Below, piece after piece: positions 48,310 to 58,600 of a stretch of DNA of 64,000 nucleotides (positions are counted from its first letter, which is position 1; each line of letters begins with the position of its first letter). The notes under the pieces are model-generated. The model was not told the origin of the DNA. It ran no database searches and saw nothing but the letters and a program-made list of their open reading frames with translations. This DNA is from Lactarius indigo (taxonomy: Eukaryota; Basidiomycota; Agaricomycetes; Russulales; Russulaceae), in the NCBI GenBank assembly GCA_025766275.1, contig JAFKAC010000005.1, forward strand, positions 2,046,001-2,110,000, in the 5' to 3' direction. Position numbers and translations under genes: made by a program.

Positions 48310-48680
48310 ATGACGTTTTTTTTTGGGGGGTAGTATCCGCGCTCCAGTCGACGTGACGCCTGCGAGGGAGTACGCGGAAGTCGCAGTGAAGATGGTTGGC
48401 GGCTGGGCTGACGGGTGAAAAGCTCAATTGTTCGCAGTGGCTCAGGGCTTCGCTGAGGATCGGATCTTACTGTAGACGGGGGTAGGACTTTGCACCCGCC
48501 GCTGTCGCTTCTCTCATATCACCGCCCGTTGAACGTTGAACGTTGATCAGATCGTCTTAGGCCTCCAGTTTCTGAATCTGGTTCATGGACGAATTTCCTT
48601 AGTACTAGGGCCGTGTTTCACGGTATTTTTATGTTGCGTGCTGCTACTCGTGACATTGCTCGGTCTATGACGAACGACTT
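48310..48680 (-). pseudogene. 5' relic of the EBP-like gene with its promoter
   Basis: 48310-48420 encodes, on the minus strand, QPPTIFTATSAYSLAGV and then ARILP, matching QPSVFTATSAYSLAGV and ARALLP at the N-terminus of the EBP-like protein. The next 250 bp match its promoter (44450-44740). Nothing corresponding to exons 2-6 follows. Small deletions break the frame. It is a truncated duplicate. Confidence 0.75.
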
Positions 48681-49396
48681 GAAAGGGTACATGTGACCTT
48701 GCACGACGGGGAGAGCTCATCTGCGCTGCTCGGGAACCGCGCGACGAAGTATGGCCAGACACACTAGCCCTTCAGGGTATCGAGCACTGCCACCGGACGA
48801 GGGGGCATGGGTAAGACAATGGCAAATCATTCCAGTCTTGGCTCAGAGCTAATTCAAAGTCCATCTTAGCAACGTCGGAACAATAGCGAGCATGAAAAAT
48901 GAGCCTTTTTTTATCTGCCTATCATGATTGAAGCTGTTTCTAGGCCCCGAAAGGTTGCCCCAGGCACAGAGATAGAGTGAGCGTCCATCGATAAGTTGAT
49001 CTGGACGCAGACGCCTTGTATAGTCGCATAATGCCGTGCGAGTTCCAGGAACAGACACAACTGTTGCTCCGGCCGGGGCTTTGTCCTCCAAATTTATCCA
49101 TATTACCTGTGCAGGTCGGTCTGGCGAGAAACCCGAGGTTGCACCTCTGTTCGTTTCTACGTCCCCAGTCCGAAGCAGTCGACTTGCTGAGAACAAAACG
49201 AAAGGCCGCCCCTATGCCGACCACACAAGGTGGTCGTTTGCTCACCAGCGCCCGAGGTAACGAGAGTCGTCTCGACTCGAGGTGTGATAACGATGTAAAC
49301 TCCGATATGGGGTGTGTCGGCTATCGTTATCTGGATGTAAAAGTACAGTACAAAAAGGAATATAGGATCTGGAGAGCCATAAATCCGGTACAAATC
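48681..49396. other. Intergenic
   Basis: No gene recognised; contains the 3' region of SGF29. Confidence 0.4.
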
Positions 49397-50763
49397 TCAC
49401 TGGCCAGGCCATTCTACGACCTCTGCTGCAGAGACCATGTGTTCCTGGTCGTCGTCGTCTTCAAATTTGAGTTTGTAGTATGTTGTTCCGGAGTTCTGAA
49501 TCCAGTCAGCACGCGGCTCGGGTAATGCGTTGAGATCGACTTACTCGGCCTTGAGTGGGGATGTCCTTTGGGGAAGCGACAACTTCCGCACGGTAAAAAC
49601 AGCTCGTATCTGGGTATAGAGCCAACACGGTCGCCCCAGTGGGGAACTCTTGGTAGGCACCTATGTGTGCGGGGCTCCCCACTAGGGCATCCTTGTCCGG
49701 GAGAGGGATGATTGATGTACGAGCAGACCCTAACGAAGCACGATAACGTCTGCGAACACGTGAATGCGAGTAAATCGTCTCCTTGCTACTACCATCAACA
49801 TTACATACAGAGGTTTTCCGTCTTCTTGAGGCTCGATGTCTTCTACTTCATAGCTATGTGCTGCTTTCAGAAGCACTTCATAGGCCCGACGGTCACCAAA
49901 CTCACCGGTACTTGTCCTGGTGAAATGACTTCACGATCCGTGCCATAATCCAGGTCATATCATCTGGACTTGTGCCATCGGCACCTTTTCCTGAGCTCGG
50001 AGGATGGAAGGCGACCATTCTCCCTTCTTGGAGAGGAAGCTGTTTCAGTAGCGTGTCCCGAAGTGTGTCCCCGCGAACTTTTGCGCCACGCAACAATGGC
50101 GTCGATGGTTGAGGGCCAGCAGATCCTCGCTGGTTGGGCGTAGACGTGTTGCGTCCATTGGCAACCAGCGCTGATGTCGGTGGAGTTGACGATGATAACG
50201 GTGAATGTGCACGAGGACGTTTAGGTCGTTGCTTATCTGTAATTAGATGGTGAACCCGCAGTAGAAATTAGTGTAAACGTTGCCTGCCTTGCGATGTGGG
50301 TTCAGGGGCCTTTCGCATGGCGATGAGCACGCCGAGTTTCTCGATAGCTTCGTCGAGAGCTCTGAAGACAGATGTCATGAGAAGAAGCCTATACGGTATC
50401 AAGTCGAGACTCGTGTACTTTACGTCACCGTCAGATTGCGTCTTTATATCTTTCAGACCTGCGACCAGTTTCTTGTAATTTGATTTCAAGTTGACACTCT
50501 CGAATCCATCAGCTGGGAAGGCGTCGTCCGCGGGCCAAGTAGCAATCAGTCGGTTCACGCGACCGACAGTCTCCTGAGTCGACGAGTTTACTGCAAGGTT
50601 CGAGAGCGCAGAGATAGAATGAGACCAGCAGTCGATCTCTGCTCAGCATAGCGGTTCGGTGAAACAGTTGGTCGTCAGCGCTTTAAACATCTGTCCAATC
50701 GGACACGTAAATCCTACCTTCCGTCGAAGCAGGTCGTTTTGAAACACCCCGTCTCCTTTCCAT
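49397..50763 (-). CDS. SGF29: SAGA-associated factor SGF29 (tandem Tudor), about 361 aa
   Basis: Exons 50763-50718, 50638-50279, 50236-49906, 49853-49809, 49749-49545 and 49495-49397. All phases close and the total is 1086 nt. The N-terminus MERRRGVSKRPASTE and EIDCWSHSISALSNL leads into a helical coiled region and a basic linker (RPKRPRAHSPLSSSTP). The SGF29 C-terminal domain follows: GRMVAFHPPSSGKGADG, WIMARIVKSFHQDKYRYEV, DIEPQEDGKP, TSIIPLPDKD, EFPTGATVLALYPDTSCFYR, YYKLKFEDDDDQEHMVSAAE and VVEWPG at the end. These are the two Tudor folds that read H3K4me2/3 in the SAGA complex. The second intron uses either GTTTAC at 50278 or a GC donor at 50287; both keep the frame. Confidence 0.92.
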
Positions 50764-51085
50764 GATAGATCCAACCGAACGCCTGAATAATTCGAGACTA
50801 TCTTTGGACCGACAGATAGTGGTACCGGCGGTGAGTGCTCCCAGGCTTCAAGTTGCACTGCCAATGGTTGGCCCGGAGGCGGCCGCCACTCACCACGATG
50901 ACAAATAATCCGATGCGTTGGCTCGGCTACTGTAGTGCGTCTAAGCGCCCGGCCTACGCACACAGAGATAAACATCATTCACCTTTCATCTGCACCAAGT
51001 AGACCCGCCGCCTTTCATGCTTTGCCATACCCGCCTCGCGCCAACCGGCGTGGAAATTACTATTTTGCCCTATCGGAGTCGCTCT

Positions 51086-51092
51086 TATAAAA
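51086..51092 (+). promoter_or_regulatory. TATA box
   Basis: TATAAAA inside CTCTTATAAAAGCTG lies 50-56 bp upstream of the ATG at 51142 of the zinc-finger gene. Confidence 0.5.
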
Positions 51093-51141
51093 GCTGTCCT
51101 TTGTCTCCGCCACCCTACTGCTTCTCCCCATCATCTCTGCA

Positions 51142-52418
51142 ATGAATTTCCCCACAGACATGTCCTCTCCCGCGCGTACACTAGCGTTCGAAGCACGTTC
51201 CAGTCCCCAAGGTGGACAGGACTTGTCCTTCAAAAGGCTCCTTGACGAAGCCAACAGTAACTCCACTCAGTACGCTGCAGGCGGCGTGTTCTCCTCTCCC
51301 TTTGCTTCAATCTGCCCACCCTCCGTTCCCTTGACCCCCGTTGACCAACTGCGTGCTCTACTTATGTCCTATATCCCTACCGATGTCAACGCAGGCCGTG
51401 GCTTTGGTCTTCAAAACTCCGATTCTCCTTTCAACTCTAGTTCCCAGACCTCAGAATTGTCTTCAAGTTCATCGTCGTGAGTGGATTTGGTTTCCTCACT
51501 TCTCCCGTGCGCCTTATCGCCTACCTCAGCTCGGTGCCATCCTCCATAACATCTCCTTGTGAAGAATCGTCACTTTCTTTCCCCTCCCCAGGCTTGTCCT
51601 TTCATGGTCTCTCGATGAACGACCAGGACCCTACCGTTCCTCTGCAAGCTTGCCAATACCCCCTCGATCTGTCGTTCTCGCCCAACGATCAATCCTATCC
51701 AACACCTCCTAATCAGCCCTTATTCAAACCTGTCCCCCTCCCGGAGGTGGCATCCACTGCTGACGTGCCCATCATGGACCAGGTTGTAGGAATCAATGAC
51801 TTCGGTGCCTTCCCAGGGAGCAACAGCTTCCTCGCTGTGCCGCCCTTCTCGGAGACGACGGCACTTGGTCTCTATTGTCCAAGTACTCCTCAGGGTTTCC
51901 ATATTCCTCCTCTCTCAATTCAGGTCGACTCGTCCATGCTCTCCGCCTTGCCTACCGCATCTCCTACTGAAACCCGGAAGGTTCGGGCCGTTTCTCCGCC
52001 TACGAAGGCATCACGAACCAAACGCGTTCGCAATGGCAAGGTGCGACAGCCGTCTTACGTGGCCGCCGCCACCTTCCCAAGCTCTGCATCTAGCACTGAC
52101 AAAGAGGGCGTTCTTAAATGTCCGATCTGCGGGTTTCCGCAATCGACGCAGCGCAAGGGGGACTTCCAGCGCCATTTAAGGACACACCAAGACGCAAAAC
52201 TGACCCGATACGTCTGCTGCGGCGTCCCCGAGGACCACCCGGCGGCAGGGGGCTTGAGCCCTGGGCATTCCGTTCGTGTGTACAAAGGACGCGAGTTCTA
52301 CGGTGGTTGCGGCAAGTCCTATGCCAGGATGGACGCCCTTCAGAGGCACTTGGGGAAGTCGGGCTGCGCTTATGGTAGCACGAAGGACCACCAAATGTGG
52401 AGACAACTTTACTTCTAA
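51142..52418 (+). CDS. C2H2-type zinc-finger transcription factor, 407 aa
   Basis: Exons 51142-51476 and 51530-52418, phase 2, 53-nt intron (GTGAGT...CTCAG). The first 300 residues are Ser/Pro-rich and low in charge, typical of a fungal activation region (MSSPARTLAFEARSS, ending in an Ser-rich run before the intron). A basic patch (KASRTKRVRNGKVRQPS) precedes the fingers. Finger 1 is CPICGFPQSTQRKGDFQRH with LRTH. A second, longer region has CCGVPEDHP and CGKSYARMDALQRHLGKSGC, a C2HC-like variant. The protein ends WRQLYF. This C-terminal two-finger arrangement recurs in Agaricomycete regulators. Divergent from SGF29, with 378 bp between the start codons. Confidence 0.88.
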
Positions 52419-53797
52419 GTCATGTCTCACTATTTTTAGGTCCCAGGTGATCCACGTACTTCAGCCATCGGCTATCAGAAATTCTCCTTAATGTGTTATC
52501 GCGGCACTGCCACCGCCACTCCAGCGTAGGCGTCTGTTCACCTTCTTTGACATCTGTACGAACGATATGTTTGTATTGTACCATACTGACCAGTATCCCC
52601 ATGCTCGGGTTTGCGCTTTATGTACCCTATCTCTCTTTACGTGTACCATGCGCCGAACTGCAGTTCTGCTCTATGCTCTGGACCTCTTTCCACTATATCA
52701 ACGCCCCTCCTCCGAGCCCTTTCTTGTCCAGCTGTATAATTATGGCTGCTTTGTGCTTTGAGTTTGATTAGTTGTTCTGCTCGTGCTATGTTTTCAGCTT
52801 TGGTATTTACCACTCGCGAAGTCCACTGTCTTACGAGTCGTAGGCCCTGGTATTGTTTTTGTTTATTATGTAAACTACATTTATGGAAACTGGTGTCTCA
52901 CGCGTGCAACAATGGGCATAACCCACCCCACGTGACTTGGGACTTAAGTTTCTTCGAGCTCTTGTCCCACTGCCATTGTCGCACACGTTGTTAGAGTTGA
53001 TTCACTGCTTGCTTTCCTTTCAAGTCAGAAAGAACTACCAGGTGATACGGTAGCGGACTGTCGAATATGACGCATTCCATGACGCATTGTGTTTGGACCT
53101 TGGTATTCATAAAGTAAAGTAGTATATTAAGCAGCTAGACACTCGTAGAACTACCCCCTCAGTTTATTAAAGAAGGGTCCCCTTAGTCTCAAGGCACACC
53201 GTCGGTAAGCCAGTTTCAAACCATACCATCTGGAATCATGAGATTGGGATCCCATCTAGCTCGGACGTCTCCTTTGCATTGTCTGAGCTCTCGACCCACC
53301 TGCCCCAGAAGATCCGCTTTCATAATGGCGGCTTACCCCCTTGCACCACTTCCTCAATCCCAACAGGCTGCCTTTAAAGACGACCTCTTACTCTGTCTCG
53401 TATACCCGGACTACGGAGATCCTGATGCAACCGTCAAGGAGGGGTTTGGCGCGTCTCTGCAAGAAAGGTTGCGCTTACGGTGAATGGTTCTCAGGCTGGG
53501 GTTCGGTCTCAGTTCGAGTTGATCGGTCAATTGGTCCTCTTCCATTCTTCGGCACTTCGACAAAAAAAAAGGTAGCTAGTTGGGTTGAAGCACGCTCTCA
53601 TGAGATGCTTTGTCGTCTCAACTTCGCAAGTAACAGGAATAAGATAAATAGTGAGTAGGTAGGAAGATGACAGCAGTTTGCGTGACTCTTGGCTGAAAGA
53701 AAGTTCGTAAGGAAAGTCCCTGCTCAGTCGAATTTTTCGGACAAATGAATGCCAGTGGGCGGCGGGGAGCGAGCAAGAGACTGTGACGCGAATTCGT
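52419..53797. other. Intergenic
   Basis: No gene supported. Several short open frames (for example 53238-53483) carry no recognisable domain. Confidence 0.4.
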
Positions 53798-54503
53798 TAC
53801 TATCCCCTCACCTAACCTCGGCGGGGCGCTAATTTGGCTGACCAATGCACCTCAACTTCGGCAGATGTTTCTGTAGCCTGCATTTTCACATGTATTGTCA
53901 AATAAAAGAGGATCTCTACTCTCGAAGACATATAACGGACGATCTAATAAAAAAAACAGCAGAAACACTTGGGATGCTGGATATCGACGGTTATCAGTGT
54001 TCGACTACCAAATATGGTATTGTCACCCTAATCCGTCACCTGCCGGGGGGATGCCATGTCGGAGTTCTAACAGGCATTCAAGGTGGCATTGACATGCCGA
54101 AGCTCGGCAGAGTCCTGGACGGCAAGTCATTGGAAATCACTTGCCTCCACAGACTGTGATTTCGAGTAAGGCGCATGGGACGGCAGTCAAGGATATTGCA
54201 GATGGTATATACAAGTCTATTGGGGTGGCAACAAGGGCAAAAGAGAGGACGAGAACCATATTACTATCTATAAAAGTTTCCCAGTTCTAAAAAAAACTCC
54301 GGAGCTGTCATTATAATGCAAATGGTTTCACTTCAAGGTAGATACTCATCCATCGGTGTCAACACATTGACGACTTTGGATGACGACCAAGGTGACGACT
54401 TTGGGACACCAGAGCGGTGTTCGAACGTCACATGTGACCTAATGTGACAGCCGAGCTTGGGAACCCAATTAGCGCCCCGCCGAGGTTAGGTGAGGGGATA
54501 GTA
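53798..54503. mobile_element. 706-bp element with 37-bp perfect terminal inverted repeats
   Basis: The left end, 53798-53834 (starting TACTATCCCCTCACCTAACC), is the exact reverse complement of 54467-54503 (ending GGTTAGGTGAGGGGATAGTA). Pairing stops abruptly on both sides. The interior has one open frame, 53845-54159, of 104 codons with no recognisable domain, so the element looks non-autonomous. No target-site duplication is obvious in the immediate flanks (cgaattcgt / cagtgcagt). Confidence 0.75.
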
Positions 54504-54886
54504 CAGTGCAGTCGGACCCTCGCGTGAGTCTGCTTACATTACTCAAGCTTAAGCTCACCGATGTAAGTTACTGAACTCTGTCGAATGCACTTATCTGCGT
54601 AGATACTGTCCATGTCATAATGGACGAGCAATCAACGAACGTATTTTAAAGCGCCTATATGCGTGTTTTTGCTCGCCCAGCCGCCAAGTCACAGAGCTGT
54701 CTCCTTCCAGTCCTATTACAAGACTGGTACTGTGTTGGTTGACCTTCTATCACGACTTTCACGGTCAATACCAGATTATTATTTCGCTCACGATATTATC
54801 AAGAACCTGCGACAATCGTAGGTTAGACGCACATAAAATTATCATATACACTCCCTCCAATAAATAGAACCACGCACGCTACAAGA
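54504..54886. other. Intergenic
   Basis: No gene recognised. AATAAATAGA at about 54859 could serve as a TATA-like element for the next open frame. Confidence 0.35.
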
Positions 54887-55294
54887 ATGACTCCAAGTCT
54901 CGCACCAGCCGACCCATATCCCCCAGCAAGCACCCAACAAGTCCTCAACAACCCTCCACACCAGCCACCCTATCGCGGTTCACCCCTGCAAGAACTCCCA
55001 TGGGACATCTTCGGCCCGCAATTCGGCCATGGCTACAGCAACGGCGTGCGGCGGTGGGTGGTAGACACAGTCAACAACAGGCAGCGCATCTTAGGCACAT
55101 CAGCGCTCTGTAATTCGACATGGTCAGCGTGGGGAGAACCCATCGAGAGTAACGATGATGGAGGCGGAGGCAGAGAGGATATTCTTGTGCAGAAGCTGCG
55201 CGAGCGCGGGGGTGTCCGTGGCGGTATTATTGCGCACGAAGAGGCACCTTGCAAGTGCGACGCGTCCCGCTCCTTCCTTATCTATTCCCCATGA
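54887..55294 (+). CDS. Hypothetical protein, 135 aa, single exon
   Basis: ATG (MTPSLAPADPYPPASTQ) to TGA without introns. The product is Pro-rich at the N-terminus, has a WDIFGPQFGHGYSNGVRRWV segment in the middle and an acidic/glycine run (SNDDGGGGRED). There is no signal peptide or membrane segment and I do not recognise a family. Support is limited to length, a purine at -3 and a TATA-like element about 25 bp upstream. It may be fortuitous. Confidence 0.35.
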   Translation: MTPSLAPADPYPPASTQQVLNNPPHQPPYRGSPLQELPWDIFGPQFGHGYSNGVRRWVVDTVNNRQRILGTSALCNSTWSAWGEPIESNDDGGGGREDILVQKLRERGGVRGGIIAHEEAPCKCDASRSFLIYSP

Positions 55295-55761
55295 AATAAG
55301 AAATCAGTAGCACCCTTAGTACCCGGAGCACTCACCCGAGTTCAAGGAATACGCCTTGCTGAGCTTCTCACAATTGGATAGGTGTCACTCTGGAAGAGAG
55401 TCGCTGCTGAAAGACCAGAGATAGAAACTCGACACTCAAAAATGAGGTATATGGTGCAGCGGCAGCAGGGGCGCTATGCTCGTCCAGGTGAGTCGCGGAG
55501 GAAGGGCTCTTTGGGGGAGGGAATGCAGTGCCCCGTATCAAAAATACAAATAACAGCCTCAGGGAGCGAACAAGGAAGGTAGAACGTACCTCGTTTTCCG
55601 CAAGACGCATCCAATGTCGCCGCCCCAGCTCCTAAATACGGTTTTTCTTGAAGGGGAACGTACTCAAATACGATGGGATCGCGCCCTCTTCGCTCTTCCT
55701 CGGCCTTCTGTACTCCGCATGTTTGTATTTCACAGGGGTTCGCATGTGGTGGGTGTCAGTC
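55295..55761. other. Intergenic
   Basis: Minus-strand stretches bounded by plausible splice sites (for example around 55340 and 55587) hint at further exons of the fragment at 55762-56080, but no complete gene could be assembled. Confidence 0.3.
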
Positions 55762-56080
55762 CTATGCAGACCAGAAGCGCATCTTGTTTCCAATCCATTT
55801 ATCCGAGGCCGCAGAAGCCGTATTCTCCGTATTGGTGCAGTCTGCGGCCTTGAGAGCCGTCAGACACGTGTAGAGAAAGTAGATATCGTCGGGGTCGGGA
55901 ACTATGGTCACACACTGGGGGAGGGTGACTGGTCCTAGAGGGACAGTGTCCACAATCGCAGTCGAGCCACTATCCGAGGTCGTTGGCCAAATAGGATTGT
56001 CTTTTTCTTTGTATTGTAGCTCTTGTGGAAATCTTGGGGATGGAGACCCGAGAACGTACGCGACGTGAGTTGCTGTACAG
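55762..56080 (-). pseudogene. Unidentified coding-like fragment
   Basis: The minus strand is open for about 105 codons up to a TAG at 55762, with protein-like composition (LGPVTLPQCVTIVPDPDD, YFLYTCLTALKAADCTNTEN). No ATG starts it. Upstream it runs straight into the palindrome at 56081. It may be the end of a gene broken by that palindrome. Family not recognised. Confidence 0.3.
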
Positions 56081-56141
56081 TATGCACCTCTTTTGAGTAG
56101 GGATGAATAACTTATTCATCCCTACTCAAAAGAGGTGCATA
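56081..56141. repeat. 61-bp near-perfect palindrome (30-bp arms, 1-nt centre)
   Basis: Arm 56081-56110 starts TATGCACCTCTTTTGAGTAG; arm 56112-56141 is its exact reverse complement. The single central base is C at 56111. No mismatch in 30 bp. Outside the arms the symmetry ends at once. Confidence 0.9.
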
Positions 56142-56602
56142 GTGTAATGCGTCTGGTGTCTAGCGACTGCTAACTGCGCGTCTATGTCAAGAAACGTCGC
56201 TCAGGCAACCAACGGGCGGATCTAAACCCATACTGGTCAGTTTTTCATCGCCCCGAGTCGTCATAAGATGATTTGCGTGGTATGGGTGATGTCGAGTGCG
56301 TGTGATTACCCACGATTTAGGAGAGGAACCCGTGTTCGCGGCTGTGTCAGTCTTGCACGCCGAAGCTCCCTCTCACGACTCGGCTTGAAGGCACAATCGA
56401 AATGTCGATCTATCAAGAGCCTACAACTACTTGGCAGCCGCCTTGAGTCCATTGTACTTGAATTGGTACGAATATACACGCAACGCATACAAAATCGATT
56501 CGCATATCATCATTTCCTACGCCCTCTAACAGCCTCCTAAATAAATTGTACGCAGTGGCCAACACTTTTCAATCAAATAACAGCAGAACAAGGAGGTAAC
56601 CG
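56142..56602. other. Intergenic
   Basis: No gene recognised; contains the 3' flank of the F-box gene. Confidence 0.4.
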
Positions 56603-58158
56603 CTAAACATTCTCCCAACGGGCATTCAGCCTTTCAACGAACTCGTCTTGCGTGTTGACGACGGTTACAGGGCGACCGGAAAGCCGGCGCAAGGAGAGGA
56701 ACTCCTCTAGCTTGTTGTCGTCACCGTCTAACGATAGCAATTGGAGCTCCGGCAACACTTCGGTGACCATATCCTCCGAGTTGGCGATGTCTTCGAGCAC
56801 AGAAGTAACGTAGCCTGCCGTCTTCCTAGATACGTCCATCGCCTCCACAGCGGGGAATAGGCGGAGGAGTGGAAGCATATCATTTCCCTGACTAAATGCT
56901 CCAAGGATGGAGAGATGAGCCACATTGGAGGCCATTGGGACGAGTTGACCGATTGCACGAGCCATGTCCGGGACTGTGAATTCTTGTAACTCCGGGTCCC
57001 AGATTGTCAAGGAATAATGGGCTTGATGGCATTCACCCTGTGGGCGATCAAGTTTGATGTCGGAATAGTGAAAATTTATCCGCGCATGCTTGAACTGGGA
57101 ACGTTTGATGAACCCGGAAAACTGGGGAGCTTGATCATCCAGTTTGGAGCATTCAATTTTGACATCTTCGATTCGAGGCATGTCAATTTGGGCCATGAGT
57201 TCATCCAAGTACTTGTTTCCACCTCTGAATGCAAATTCGGTGAGAACGGGAAGGACAGCACACAATTGGGGGTGCGTAGGACTGTTCATTCGTTCATAGG
57301 GAATCACGAATCTAATGCAAAGGGTTCTGAGTCTGGTCAACCCGACCAGTCCTCCAACCATCTCTTCTGGTGAAATGTTAAAGCACGGAAGAATATCCTC
57401 GAGTCGGAGAGAAACGAGGTCACGTGCCGACAAAAGAAGCTTTGGTAAGTCGCCAAGGATAACGGCTTCCAAGAAGAGATGTTGTAGGCATGGGGCAGAT
57501 CCGCCCAGAAAGCTATCAGAAAGGTAAAGCATGTCCTTGAGCCTGCTCTCCTCGGGTCCCGTAAGCTTTAGATGTGTCAGCACCGGAAATGGCACCTTCA
57601 TCGCCGCGATCGCCTCCGACACTTCCGAGCTGGCTATGGAAAGATCAATGCGGCGTACACGATCAGGGTGCTCGAGTGCAGCAGTGGGGTTGTCTTCATC
57701 CTCCATAATGTAATATTCAACGATGAGAGGAAAGTCTGGCCAGAGATCGAGATCCTTCCTGAAGGGCGTTCTATCTGAACAGTGAAGGTGTAGATCGAAA
57801 TAGCGTGGTGACCCATATATGATTCGTCGCCATTTTTGGCAGACATGCACAAGTCCTTGCCATGTCATCATATGTTCAATGCTATGAGGGTCGAGTAGGC
57901 AGACGGCAAATATTTCTAGAAAAATATCATCTGGGAGGATGTTGATTGTCGCTACATGTCTGTTACTCTCTTCTGCGCCATGTCACTTAGTACACAATGC
58001 GAGTTCCAACCGGAGTTTAGACACGTACCATGAGTACGAGTCTTCACGCTTTTGCAGGGGCCAAGTGTCATTGTTGAAGAGGTCCCAGTGGCAGGTGGCG
58101 AGTCAGGAGGAGCGATGTTATCGAGCAGAGAGTGTGGCTGTTGATGTTGATCAAGCAT
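56603..58158 (-). CDS. F-box protein with LRR-like repeats, 492 aa
   Basis: Exon 1 is 58158-58029 (MLDQHQQPHSLLDNIAPPDS) and exon 2 is 57951-56603, joined in phase 1 by a 77-nt intron. The F-box begins directly after the intron: ATINILPDDIFLEIFAVCLL, then LVHVCQKWRRIIYGSPRYF and LHCSDRTPFRKDLDLWPDFP. About 380 residues of divergent leucine-rich repeats follow (FPVLTHLKLTG, LQHLFLEAVILGD, LARDLVSLRLED-type segments), ending LSGRPVTVVNTQDEFVERL. The order and the intron just before the F-box match the double F-box gene at 30538-33871, which it resembles in one unit. Probable SCF substrate adaptor; target unknown. Confidence 0.87.
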
Positions 58159-58419
58159 CTTAGGGGCAACGGTGTGGGGCCAGAAGAATCTAGACAAAGT
58201 TGCGGAGAGTAAATGCGCACTCTTGACCACCACATCCTTGGCCACATCGGCAACAAGTTAATTTGACCGAAGGCGAGTTCAATTCCTGAAACCCATGAGA
58301 TCAAGTGTGTGTATGCATGAATAACATGGCGGCTATGACCAGGGCACCAATGGCCCAACATTCAACGGGATTCGGTACTCGCACCTGATAACGTCTACGG
58401 CAGCTTGAATGCACAGTTC
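58159..58419. other. 5' flank of the F-box gene
   Basis: No other feature recognised. Confidence 0.35.
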
Positions 58420-58600
58420 ATATCTAGTGGTGTCAAAGTTCGGTTCTGAACTTTGGTTCGGACCCGAACCTAACTGAACCAGACCCAATTTCAGGTTCGG
58501 GTTCGGCCGTCTGTCCTGAACCGGACCGACGGTTCCGTTCGGGGTTCAGCGAAACTCAGATTCTGCTGAACCACACGTGAACGCGTCCGAACGCGTTCGG
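58420..58600. repeat. GGTTCG/CGAACC-rich repeat block
   Basis: The heptamer-like words GGTTCGG, CCGAACC and CTGAACC recur more than ten times in both orientations over about 180 bp (for example GGTTCGGACCCGAACC and GGTTCGGGTTCGG). Dense short inverted words of this kind are typical of subterminal regions of DNA transposons or of degenerate simple repeats. Confidence 0.6.

Noticed and set aside
49729..49809. Frameshift in SGF29
   Set aside because: It appeared only when the TTAG at 49730 was used as acceptor; the upstream GCAG at 49750 restores the frame and yields the expected RYRASL...IIPLP sequence.
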